From JAADDG01 sp964450755 (GTDB taxonomy: Bacteria > Campylobacterota > Campylobacteria > Campylobacterales > JAADDG01): a DNA stretch of 5,174 bases. Below the pieces are notes generated by a model, which did not search any database, was not told where the DNA came from, and saw only the letters and a list, made by a program, of their open reading frames with translations. Numbering within the stretch: the first letter of the stretch is position 1; the number at the start of each line of letters is the position of its first letter. The position numbers and the translations under genes are program-made. Of the stretch, positions 1-5,174 are shown piece after piece. The stretch spans positions 1-5,174 of the forward strand of contig CAYVDJ010000028.1 in assembly GCA_964450755.1 (NCBI GenBank), given 5' to 3'.

Positions 1-1092
1 TTGGCTCTTCCTATGCTTGGTCTTGGTTTTTTGGCTTATGGTATTCCGGGTATTATACCTCCGGGTGGGCTTAGATTTACCGTATATGCTGTTCCTGTCA
101 ATGCTCTTGGTTTGGCTTATATTATATTTTTAACAGCTGATTATATAAAAAGATTTTTTGACGAAAAGATCTCTGAGAAAGTCAAAATAGGTTTTGTAGC
201 ATTTGCTACCGTTTTGGTTTTATATCCAAATATAAAACATGTTTATGCCTATAAAACACCTGTTGTTTTTGATAAAGAAGAAGTTAAAATCCTAAATGAC
301 CTTAAACATATTGCAAAAAGAAAAGATTATGTTTTAACATGGTGGGATTATGGTTATCCTATAAGGTATTACAGTGATGTATGGACATTTATAGATGGTG
401 GAAAACATAGTGGTTTTCAGAATTTTTATGTAAGTTTTATTCTTTCAAAGGATCAAATATCAGCAGCAAATATGTCAAGATTAACTGTTGAATATGATCA
501 AAAAATTATAAATGGTGAGAAAAAAGGTGATATGCTTTTATCTATGATGAAAGACTATGGCTATAACAACTCAAACCAATTTCTAAAAGCTCTAAATGAT
601 AAAAACTTCAAACTTCCCCCCAAAACAAGAGATATTTATATTTATCTTCCATTTAAAATGATTAGCATTTTTTCAACCGTAACTTTATTTAGCAATCTTG
701 ATTTGATGACAGGTAAGCAGTATCCAACTCCGTTTTTTTATAAATCAACTGCTTATAGTGATAATGGTCGAATAGTAGATTTAGGTCAGGGTGTCAGATT
801 TTCTAAAGTTGAAGGCGTTTTACTGATAGGAAACAACAAGATACCGATCCACTCATTCATAGTAACCGAATATGATAAAGATCTAAGACTTCAGATAAAA
901 GATCAAACTGTTTATGAAAATGCCAATATGTATGTGATCTATATGAAAAGCTATAAGCTGTTTCTTGTTATGGACAAAAAAATGTTCAACTCTCTTTATA
1001 TACAAATGTTTGTTTTAGACAGATATGATCCCGATCTTTATGAACCTGCTATCATCTCTCCATGGGTTAAAATTTTCAAATTGAAAAGATAG
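1..1092 (+). CDS. pglB: PglB oligosaccharyltransferase, C-terminal part (5' end outside window)
   Basis: STT3-family oligosaccharyltransferase that transfers a glycan from undecaprenyl diphosphate to asparagine of periplasmic proteins. The 363 visible residues start mid-protein: the TTG at base 1 is only an in-frame codon, and C. jejuni PglB has about 713 residues. Visible in order: the end of a membrane segment, the RFTVYAVP stretch (residues 25-32, whose Arg matches the lipid-diphosphate-binding Arg of C. lari PglB), two hydrophobic segments (about 29-48 and 60-80), then the soluble periplasmic domain. That domain holds the hallmark WWDYG at 114-118 (bases 340-354), DGGKHSG shortly after it, and an MxxI motif at M220/I223 that matches the sequon Ser/Thr-binding MI motif. 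The 249 residues after WWDYG are close to the C. jejuni spacing. The Arg that imposes the acidic residue of the bacterial sequon (R331 in C. lari) would lie upstream, so acceptor preference cannot be judged. The stop is 4 nt before asnB. Confidence 0.95.
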   Translation: MALPMLGLGFLAYGIPGIIPPGGLRFTVYAVPVNALGLAYIIFLTADYIKRFFDEKISEKVKIGFVAFATVLVLYPNIKHVYAYKTPVVFDKEEVKILNDLKHIAKRKDYVLTWWDYGYPIRYYSDVWTFIDGGKHSGFQNFYVSFILSKDQISAANMSRLTVEYDQKIINGEKKGDMLLSMMKDYGYNNSNQFLKALNDKNFKLPPKTRDIYIYLPFKMISIFSTVTLFSNLDLMTGKQYPTPFFYKSTAYSDNGRIVDLGQGVRFSKVEGVLLIGNNKIPIHSFIVTEYDKDLRLQIKDQTVYENANMYVIYMKSYKLFLVMDKKMFNSLYIQMFVLDRYDPDLYEPAIISPWVKIFKLKR

Positions 1093-1096
1093 TTAC

Positions 1097-2905
1097 ATGT
1101 GCGGAATTGCCGGTTTGATAGGTTATCGTAGAGATAACCTCTCTTCCATCTTAAACTCTCTTTATCACAGAGGTCCTGATGAGCAGGATTTTGTGCGAAA
1201 AGGTGAAGTTGCTCTTTTACACACAAGGCTCTCTATTCAGGATATTACTCACGGTCATCAGCCTTTTTCCTATGAGCATTTTACTATCGTTTTTAACGGA
1301 GAGATTTACAATCATCTTGAGTTGAGAAAAAAACTTGATGAATTTGTTTTTCAGACAAGATCAGATACGGAAACTCTTCTTTATCTCTATATCAAATATA
1401 AAGAGAAAATGTTTGAGTATATTGACGGTATGTTTGCTTTTGCCATATATGATGAAAAAGAGAAGAAACTGTTTTTGGCAAGAGACAGAGCAGGTAAAAA
1501 GCCGTTATACTATTTTAAAAAAGGCAAAGAGTTTATTTTTGCAAGTGAACTAAATGCCCTAAGAGCTTTTCAAAGATTTGATATAGATGAAGATGCTGTT
1601 TATTCTTATCTAAAGAGCGGTTTTTTTTATGGGGAGTTTACTCCGTTTAAAGATGTCAAAAAGCTAAAAGCCTCTACCTTTATAGAGTATGATCTAAATA
1701 CGGCTACTTTAAAAGAGAAGAGATATTTTGACATCAAAGAGTGTTACTATCGCCAAAAAGAGATCTCTTTGGATGAAGCTCTTCAAAAAGCGGATGAATC
1801 TCTTTTAAAGAGTGTCAAAGAGAGACTTTTAAGTTCTGACCTTGAAGTTGGTGCATTTCTCAGCGGGGGGATAGACAGCTCTTTGATCGTTGCAATGGCT
1901 TCAAAATATAGAGACACTCTAAAAACTTTTACGGTTAAATTTCAAGGAAGCTATGACGAGTCCCATCTGGCAAAATTGACGGCAAAGAGGTATGAAACCC
2001 ATCACCACGAGTTAGAGATCTCGATGGATCTGAAAAATGATATTGAGATGATCTTGACAAATTACGGTATGCCGTTTATGGACAGTTCCGCTGTTCCGAG
2101 CTACTATGTCAGTCGTGAAGCGAAAAAATATGTAACGGTTATTTTAAACGGAGACGGAGCGGATGAGATATTTGGCGGATATCGCAGATATGTTCCCGTT
2201 GCAAACGGTTGGGTGGAAAAAGCCAAATATCTTTCATTCTTGACAAAACTTCTCCCAAAACCGCACGATAAACAATCGATCTATAACTTTTTATATCGTC
2301 TTTTGACGATGTCTTGCAAAAGCGGGATAGATTTTTATACTTCCGCAACGGCGGATATATTTGATGATGTTTATGAACTTCCCAAAACCAAAGTTACAAA
2401 AAAGATGGATCTTTTTATCAGGCAGATAGAAGAAGATGACAAGATGACACCTCTTTCAAAAATCCTCTATATGGATTTCAATCTTCTGCTTTTTAGCAAT
2501 GCTCTTATCAAAATCGATATAGCCACGATGGCAAATTCACTGGAAGGCAGAAGCCCCTTTTTGAGCCGTTATATGCTGGAGTTTGCTCCGACTCTTCCTG
2601 ATGTTTTGAAGGTAAATAAAACAACGACAAAATATATCCTAAGAGAACTTGCCAAAAAGTATTTATCACCCAAGCTTATAACTCAACCCAAAAGAGGTTT
2701 TGAAGTGCCTTTGAAAAAGTGGGTTGAGAGCGATCTAAAAGAAAATATATTTGATCTTCTCTCCGCAAATGCTTATAGTGAGAACTATCTGCCAAGAACT
2801 TTTATAGATGACCTTTTAAATGACAAACTAAATGTCTCAAAAGAGAAGAGGGCGAAAATGCTCTGGAGTCTTTATTCGTTGGAAGTTTGGAAAAAAAGCC
2901 TGTGA
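1097..2905 (+). CDS. asnB: AsnB-type glutamine-dependent amidotransferase (asparagine synthetase family)
   Basis: Complete 602-residue protein with the two-domain asparagine synthetase B layout. The N-terminal class II glutaminase starts MCGIAG with Cys2 as nucleophile. It has HRGPD (24-28), Arg44, FNGEIYN (66-72) and Asp90, which match the glutamine-site residues of E. coli AsnB. The C-terminal ATP-dependent synthetase domain (about 230-590) has the PP-loop SGGIDSS at 256-262 and GDGADEIFGGY at 352-362. Both active sites look intact. The family makes an amide from a carboxylate using glutamine and ATP. The usual substrate is aspartate, but members in polysaccharide clusters (such as WbpS in Pseudomonas O-antigen loci) are thought to amidate uronic-acid sugars. 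The position inside the pgl operon, 4 nt after pglB and overlapping pglA, favours a glycan-amidation role here; this is inference. The common PFLD motif reads PFLS (487-490). The ribosome site is weak (GAAAAG about 8 nt before ATG). The family is certain; the acceptor is not. Confidence 0.93.
   Translation: MCGIAGLIGYRRDNLSSILNSLYHRGPDEQDFVRKGEVALLHTRLSIQDITHGHQPFSYEHFTIVFNGEIYNHLELRKKLDEFVFQTRSDTETLLYLYIKYKEKMFEYIDGMFAFAIYDEKEKKLFLARDRAGKKPLYYFKKGKEFIFASELNALRAFQRFDIDEDAVYSYLKSGFFYGEFTPFKDVKKLKASTFIEYDLNTATLKEKRYFDIKECYYRQKEISLDEALQKADESLLKSVKERLLSSDLEVGAFLSGGIDSSLIVAMASKYRDTLKTFTVKFQGSYDESHLAKLTAKRYETHHHELEISMDLKNDIEMILTNYGMPFMDSSAVPSYYVSREAKKYVTVILNGDGADEIFGGYRRYVPVANGWVEKAKYLSFLTKLLPKPHDKQSIYNFLYRLLTMSCKSGIDFYTSATADIFDDVYELPKTKVTKKMDLFIRQIEEDDKMTPLSKILYMDFNLLLFSNALIKIDIATMANSLEGRSPFLSRYMLEFAPTLPDVLKVNKTTTKYILRELAKKYLSPKLITQPKRGFEVPLKKWVESDLKENIFDLLSANAYSENYLPRTFIDDLLNDKLNVSKEKRAKMLWSLYSLEVWKKSL
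2889..2894 (+). promoter_or_regulatory. Ribosome binding site deciding the pglA GTG start
   Basis: GGAAAA lies inside the last codons of asnB, about 7 nt before GTG 2902. The site is modest, but it suits the GTG much better than the TTG at 2887, and the GTGA overlap suggests re-initiation by ribosomes finishing asnB. Confidence 0.5.
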
Positions 2906-4002
2906 AGATAGCATTTTTATCACATTTTGATTATAACCTTTATCTTTTTAGGCTTCCTGTTATGAAAGAACTTGTAAAAAAAGGTCATAAAGTATATGCC
3001 ATTTGTCCAAAAGGTGCTGTATCTCATAAGTTTAAAGAGTACGGTATCGTTCATATAGACTATCAGATCACAAGAAGCAGTTTAAATCCTTTGAGGGAAT
3101 TAAAAAGTATATACAATATATATAAAGCCATAAAACCTCTAAATCTCGATATCCTGCAAAATTTTATGGCAAAGCCAAATATCTACGGCTCTATTACAGG
3201 GAGACTATCAAAGATACCTTTGGTTGTCAATGCCGTTACGGGACTTGGAAGTTTTTATATCAGCAGTGATGTAAAATCAAAAATTATCAGATATATCATA
3301 GAGATTTTTTATCGGATGGCCAATAGCAGGGTTGATTGTGTGATATTCCAAAACGGCGATGATATGAAATATTTTATTCAAAAAGGTATCGTAGATAAAA
3401 ATAAAGCTGTTTTGATAAAGAGTTCCGGTATCGATACGGAGAAGTTCAAACCGATGAAAATTGAGAGAGTTGATGAACAGATAAGAGTTTTGATGATAGC
3501 TAGAGCTATTTGGCATAAAGGGATTAGAGAGTTTTATGAAGCTGCAAAACTTTTAAAAGACAAAAATATCAAGTTCATTCTCGTAGGAGATATAGACAAA
3601 GGCAATCCGACAAGTGCCAACGAGAGTTTTTTGAAAGGCAAAAATGTAGAGTGGCTGGGTCACAGGGACGACATCAAAGAGTTGATAGCATCATGTGATA
3701 TTTTTGTTTTGCCAAGTTACCGCGAAGGAGTGCCAAGAACCCTTCTTGAGGCCGCTTCGATGGGAAAACCCATAGTAACAACCGATACGGTAGGATGCAG
3801 AGAGGTCGTAAAAGAGGGATATAACGGTTTTTTGGTTCCGGTTAGAGACAGCAGGATACTTGCCGAAAAGATCGATATTTTGATAAAAGATCGTGATCTA
3901 AGGGAGAGATTCGGTAAAAACTCAAGAGATTTGGCGATTAAGCAATTTGATGTTAAAATAGTGGTAAAGAAGTATCTAAAGATTTATGAAAAGCTGATGT
4001 AA
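2902..4002 (+). CDS. pglA: PglA-like GT4 glycosyltransferase
   Basis: Retaining GT-B glycosyltransferase, 366 residues from the GTG at 2902. In C. jejuni PglA adds GalNAc (alpha-1,3) to undecaprenyl-diphospho-diacetylbacillosamine at the cytoplasmic face. Close matches remembered from PglA: the start VKIAFLSH, SLNP near residue 60, GLGSFYI, RAIWHKGIREFYEAAKLL (RALWHKG in C. jejuni), and CDIFVLPSYREG. The GT4 nucleotide-sugar motif E-x7-E is at E275/E283. The GTG start is chosen because it aligns with the start of PglA, overlaps the asnB stop as GTGA (translational coupling), and has GGAAAA at 2889-2894 about 7 nt upstream. An in-frame TTG at 2887 would add 5 residues but has almost no space to a ribosome site. 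There is no signal peptide or membrane segment, as expected for a peripheral cytoplasmic enzyme. Related GT4 capsule enzymes share many of these motifs, so the exact sugar is inferred from the location between pglB and pglC. Confidence 0.85.
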   Translation: MKIAFLSHFDYNLYLFRLPVMKELVKKGHKVYAICPKGAVSHKFKEYGIVHIDYQITRSSLNPLRELKSIYNIYKAIKPLNLDILQNFMAKPNIYGSITGRLSKIPLVVNAVTGLGSFYISSDVKSKIIRYIIEIFYRMANSRVDCVIFQNGDDMKYFIQKGIVDKNKAVLIKSSGIDTEKFKPMKIERVDEQIRVLMIARAIWHKGIREFYEAAKLLKDKNIKFILVGDIDKGNPTSANESFLKGKNVEWLGHRDDIKELIASCDIFVLPSYREGVPRTLLEAASMGKPIVTTDTVGCREVVKEGYNGFLVPVRDSRILAEKIDILIKDRDLRERFGKNSRDLAIKQFDVKIVVKKYLKIYEKLM

Positions 4003-4006
4003 TTTT

Positions 4007-4037
4007 GGTGCATCACGCTAACGCTAATGCACCCTAC
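4007..4037 (-). repeat. REP-like hairpin 1 (GTAG foot on minus strand)
   Basis: Read on the minus strand this is GTAG, then GGTGCAT, a 13-nt loop and ATGCACC. It is the mirror partner of the hairpin at 4063-4084. The stem is 7 bp, with no T-run on either side in the direction that would make it a terminator. Confidence 0.65.
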
Positions 4038-4050
4038 GATTCTCAAATAA

Positions 4051-4066
4051 ATCCGTAGATCCGTAG
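4051..4066 (+). repeat. Tandem 8-bp repeat ATCCGTAG x2
   Basis: ATCCGTAG occurs at 4051-4058 and again directly at 4059-4066. The second unit is the left end of the 33-bp direct repeat and includes the GTAG foot of the hairpin. It could be replication slippage or a scar of insertion next to GTAG. Confidence 0.7.
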
Positions 4067-4091
4067 GGTGCAACGAGTTGCACCGATAAAA
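4059..4091 (+). repeat. 33-bp direct repeat, left copy (with REP-like hairpin 2)
   Basis: Base-for-base identical to 4779-4811, exactly 720 nt downstream. It contains GTAG (4063-4066) and the 8-bp stem GGTGCAAC / GTTGCACC with a 2-nt centre, followed by GATAAAA. The identity stops sharply on the left (G at 4058 versus A at 4778). On the right it fades: two mismatches, then AGGAT again. The two copies bracket the HEPN-MNT gene pair. Confidence 0.95.
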
Positions 4092-4096
4092 GGAGG
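4091..4096 (+). promoter_or_regulatory. Strong Shine-Dalgarno of the HEPN gene
   Basis: A perfect AGGAGG begins at the last base of the left direct repeat. It is 9 nt before ATG 4106 and only 3 nt before ATG 4100, which favours the 4106 start. It is the strongest ribosome site in the window, just downstream of the REP hairpin, which could influence access to it. Confidence 0.8.
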
Positions 4097-4105
4097 ATTA
4101 TGTCC

Positions 4106-4513
4106 ATGAAGGAAAACGATATTCGTTATATTCAAAGATTTGAAAATTATGAAAAATCGTTTTTATTGTTAAAAGAAGCCTTATCCTTGAAATCTCCTAC
4201 CATTTTTGAAAAAGCCGGAATAATACAATTTTTTGAGATGACATTTGAGCTTTCATGGAAACTGTTAAAAGATTATTTGCAGGAGGAAGGTTATAATGTA
4301 AAGTCTCCAAGAGATGCCATTAAAACGGCTTTTAGTGTAGAACTTATTGATGAGGGCGGGTTGTGGCTTGAGGCTTTAAAAGATAGAAACCTAACGACTC
4401 ATACTTATGAAGAAGATGTGGCTTTGGAGATAGAGAAAAAAATCAAAAATGAATATTTTCGGTTGCTGGAATCTTTGTATAATACTTTCAAGGAAAAAAT
4501 TTGTACGGATTAA
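4106..4513 (+). CDS. HEPN protein, HI0074/HepT-type (toxin of an MNT-HEPN pair)
   Basis: 135 residues from ATG 4106 (137 if ATG 4100 is used; spacing from AGGAGG favours 4106). All-helical HEPN fold of the 'nucleotidyltransferase substrate-binding protein, HI0074' family. Recognised by the start NDIRYIQRFENYEKS, FEMTFELSWKLLKDYL near 43-58, SPRDAIKTAF near 67-76 and the C-terminal motif RNLTTHTY. That motif is R94-x4-H99-x-Y101, the RX4HXY signature: in known type VII systems Arg and His form the RNase site of HepT, and the Tyr is AMPylated by the MNT partner to silence it. All three residues are present, so the protein may be active. It overlaps the MNT gene by 13 nt. It has no known part in glycosylation and separates pglA from pglC, which are neighbours in C. 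jejuni. Toxin activity is inferred from the family; some HI0074 homologues were described only as substrate-binding partners. Confidence 0.9.
   Translation: MKENDIRYIQRFENYEKSFLLLKEALSLKSPTIFEKAGIIQFFEMTFELSWKLLKDYLQEEGYNVKSPRDAIKTAFSVELIDEGGLWLEALKDRNLTTHTYEEDVALEIEKKIKNEYFRLLESLYNTFKEKICTD
4491..4494 (+). promoter_or_regulatory. Ribosome binding site supporting the MNT TTG start
   Basis: AGGA inside the end of the HEPN gene, 6 nt before TTG 4501. It supports the unusual TTG start and translation coupled to the HEPN reading frame, which stops at 4513. Confidence 0.6.
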
Positions 4514-4809
4514 GCAAAAAAGACTTTACTTTACTTCAAAATTATTTAAAAAATTTGGATATAAAAAAAGCTGTGATTTTTGGTTCAAGAGCCAAAGGCA
4601 ATTATAAAAAAGGGAGTGATATTGATTTGGCGGTGATAGGGGATCATAAATATTTGAATTATTTTCTAAATGAAGAGACAACATTGCCATATTTTTTTGA
4701 TGTCATAAATTTGCAAGAGATTAAAAATGAAAATTTAAAAGAGCATATTCAAAGAGTAGGTAAAGTCATTTATCCCCAATCCGTAGGGTGCAACGAGTTG
4801 CACCGATAA
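4501..4809 (+). CDS. MNT-type minimal nucleotidyltransferase (antitoxin of the HEPN pair)
   Basis: 102 residues from TTG 4501, small as usual for minimal nucleotidyltransferases. The polymerase-beta-like core is visible: GSRAKG at 28-33, then SDIDL at 39-43, so the pattern is GS-x10-D-x-D with metal-binding D40 and D42. The third acidic residue is probably D67 in FFDVINL. In studied MntA-HepT systems this enzyme adds AMP units to the HEPN tyrosine and so neutralises the toxin. The close H. influenzae pair HI0073/HI0074 has the same architecture. The gene overlaps the HEPN gene by 13 nt, so the two are co-translated. The C-terminus is odd: residues 94-102 (SVGCNELHR) and the stop codon come from the 33-bp direct repeat, so the original end was probably near VIY (about 89-91) and has been replaced. 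The catalytic part is untouched, so the gene is likely still functional. Confidence 0.92.
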   Translation: MYGLSKKDFTLLQNYLKNLDIKKAVIFGSRAKGNYKKGSDIDLAVIGDHKYLNYFLNEETTLPYFFDVINLQEIKNENLKEHIQRVGKVIYPQSVGCNELHR

Positions 4810-4811
4810 AA
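4779..4811 (+). repeat. 33-bp direct repeat, right copy (with REP-like hairpin 3)
   Basis: Perfect copy of 4059-4091 in the same orientation. GTAG is at 4783-4786 and the stem arms at 4787-4794 and 4797-4804. Unlike the left copy it has no inverted partner hairpin beside it. It covers the last codons and stop (TAA 4807-4809) of the MNT gene and ends 18 nt before the pglC start. Confidence 0.95.
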
Positions 4812-4820
4812 CCAGGATAT

Positions 4821-4824
4821 GGAG
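4821..4824 (+). promoter_or_regulatory. Ribosome binding site of pglC
   Basis: GGAG, 5 nt before ATG 4830, shortly after the right direct repeat. No clear promoter is seen between the MNT stop and pglC, so pglC probably depends on read-through from upstream. Confidence 0.65.
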
Positions 4825-4829
4825 TTCTC

Positions 4830-5174
4830 ATGTACAAAAACATCATAAAACCTCTTTTTGATAAAATTCTCTCTTTGATTTTATTGATAATATTTTCACC
4901 GTTTATTATGATAGTTGCACTGCTTATCTATCTCAAGATGGGAAAACCGATATTTTTTAAACAAAAAAGACCGGGTAAAGACGGAAAAATATTTACTATT
5001 TATAAATTCAGAACCATGACAAACGACAAAGACAAAAACGGCGATCTTCTTCCCGATCATGAGAGATTAAAAGGAATCGGAAAAATCATAAGAAGTTTGA
5101 GTCTGGATGAACTTCCCCAGCTTTTTAATGTTTTGAAAGGAGATATGAGTTTCATAGGACCAAGACCGCTTTTG
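4830..5174 (+). CDS. pglC: PglC phosphoglycosyl transferase, N-terminal part (3' end outside window)
   Basis: The first 115 residues of a monotopic phosphoglycosyl transferase. In C. jejuni and C. concisus PglC moves diacetylbacillosamine-1-phosphate from UDP to undecaprenyl phosphate, the first membrane step of N-glycan assembly. The protein starts MYKNIIKPLFDKILS, followed by one hydrophobic segment (about 12-36) broken by Ser23-Pro24, the break that makes the re-entrant membrane helix of this family. Then come KQKRPGKDGKIFTIYKFRTM (44-63), the catalytic pair D93-E94 in SLSLDELPQLFNVLKGDMSF, and the GPRPL motif at the window end. Residue numbers of S23-P24 and D93-E94 agree with C. concisus PglC, and similarity to C. 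jejuni PglC is high throughout. The full protein would be about 200 residues. A diacetylbacillosamine substrate is likely from the context but not proven. Confidence 0.95.
   Translation, partial: MYKNIIKPLFDKILSLILLIIFSPFIMIVALLIYLKMGKPIFFKQKRPGKDGKIFTIYKFRTMTNDKDKNGDLLPDHERLKGIGKIIRSLSLDELPQLFNVLKGDMSFIGPRPLL

Larger units (their letters stand above)
4003..4091. repeat. BIME-like pair of inverted REP hairpins after pglA
   Basis: This 89-nt element starts right after the pglA stop and ends at the HEPN ribosome site. It holds two hairpins in opposite orientation. The left one is GGTGCAT (4007-4013) pairing with ATGCACC (4027-4033) over a 13-nt loop. The right one is GGTGCAAC (4067-4074) pairing with GTTGCACC (4077-4084) over 2 nt. 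TGCACCCTACG (4028-4038) and CGTAGGGTGCA (4062-4072) are an exact 11-bp inverted repeat, so a long alternative fold across the whole element is possible. Both hairpins have GTAG at their foot (minus strand for the left, plus for the right). GTAG is the known conserved foot of REP elements mobilised by RAYT transposases. No RAYT gene is in the window, so the link is by sequence form only. Confidence 0.75.

Noticed and set aside
1..30. True translation start of PglB at TTG 1
   Set aside because: The frame is open to the window edge and the first residues match the middle of PglB, about residue 350 of the C. lari protein. The gene is cut by the window, not truncated.
1335..1553. Small + strand open frame within asnB
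   Set aside because: It lies in another frame of a well-conserved gene and has no recognisable motif, so it is a shadow.
2887..2901. TTG at 2887 as the start of pglA
   Set aside because: It leaves almost no space to a ribosome site and adds five residues not seen at the PglA N-terminus. GTG 2902 aligns with PglA and overlaps the asnB stop.
1038..3516. Short minus-strand open frames at 1038-1226, 2139-2348 and 3277-3516
   Set aside because: All are antisense to strongly conserved coding sequence and their translations show no family resemblance.
4007..4091. Intrinsic transcription terminator after pglA
   Set aside because: The hairpins are good stems but are not followed by a T-run on either strand; the right one is followed by GATAAAAGG. 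A REP pair explains them better.
4281..4301. Internal AGGAGG followed by ATG within the HEPN gene
   Set aside because: The ATG at 4296 is out of frame and followed directly by TAA, so no protein could be made.
4059..4811. CRISPR array
   Set aside because: There are only two copies of the repeat, separated by 687 nt that encode two conserved proteins.

Overview
The window is a piece of an N-linked protein glycosylation (pgl) locus. Everything is on the + strand and almost gap-free. It most likely comes from a member of the Campylobacterota (former Epsilonproteobacteria). The DNA is AT-rich, the PglB, PglA and PglC proteins resemble those of Campylobacter, and the order pglB - pglA - pglC matches the order known from C. 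jejuni. The genus cannot be read from the sequence.

Layout. 1-1092: C-terminal half of the oligosaccharyltransferase PglB (start lies outside the window). 1097-2905: a complete AsnB-type glutamine-dependent amidotransferase. 2902-4002: a GT4 glycosyltransferase of PglA type, overlapping asnB by 4 nt. 4003-4091: a compact intergenic element made of two inverted REP-like hairpins with GTAG feet. 4106-4513: a HEPN protein of the HI0074/HepT type. 4501-4809: its MNT nucleotidyltransferase partner, overlapping it by 13 nt. 4830-5174: the N-terminal 115 residues of the phosphoglycosyl transferase PglC (runs off the window). No tRNA, rRNA, CRISPR array or intrinsic terminator was seen, and the only non-coding stretch of any size is the roughly 100 nt after pglA.

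How the genes work together. By knowledge of the C. jejuni pathway, PglC puts the first sugar phosphate on undecaprenyl phosphate, PglA adds the second sugar, and after completion and flipping PglB transfers the glycan to asparagine in periplasmic proteins. The AsnB-like enzyme is not part of the C. jejuni cluster. Its place between pglB and pglA suggests, as inference, that it amidates a carboxylated sugar of the glycan.

The most notable thing is the interruption between pglA and pglC. A toxin-antitoxin pair (HEPN RNase with RX4HXY motif plus MNT AMP-transferase, type VII-like) sits between two perfect 33-bp direct repeats (4059-4091 and 4779-4811). Each repeat carries a GTAG-footed REP hairpin, and the downstream copy encodes the last nine residues and stop codon of the MNT gene. 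This looks like a small REP-flanked cassette inserted into a conserved glycosylation operon.
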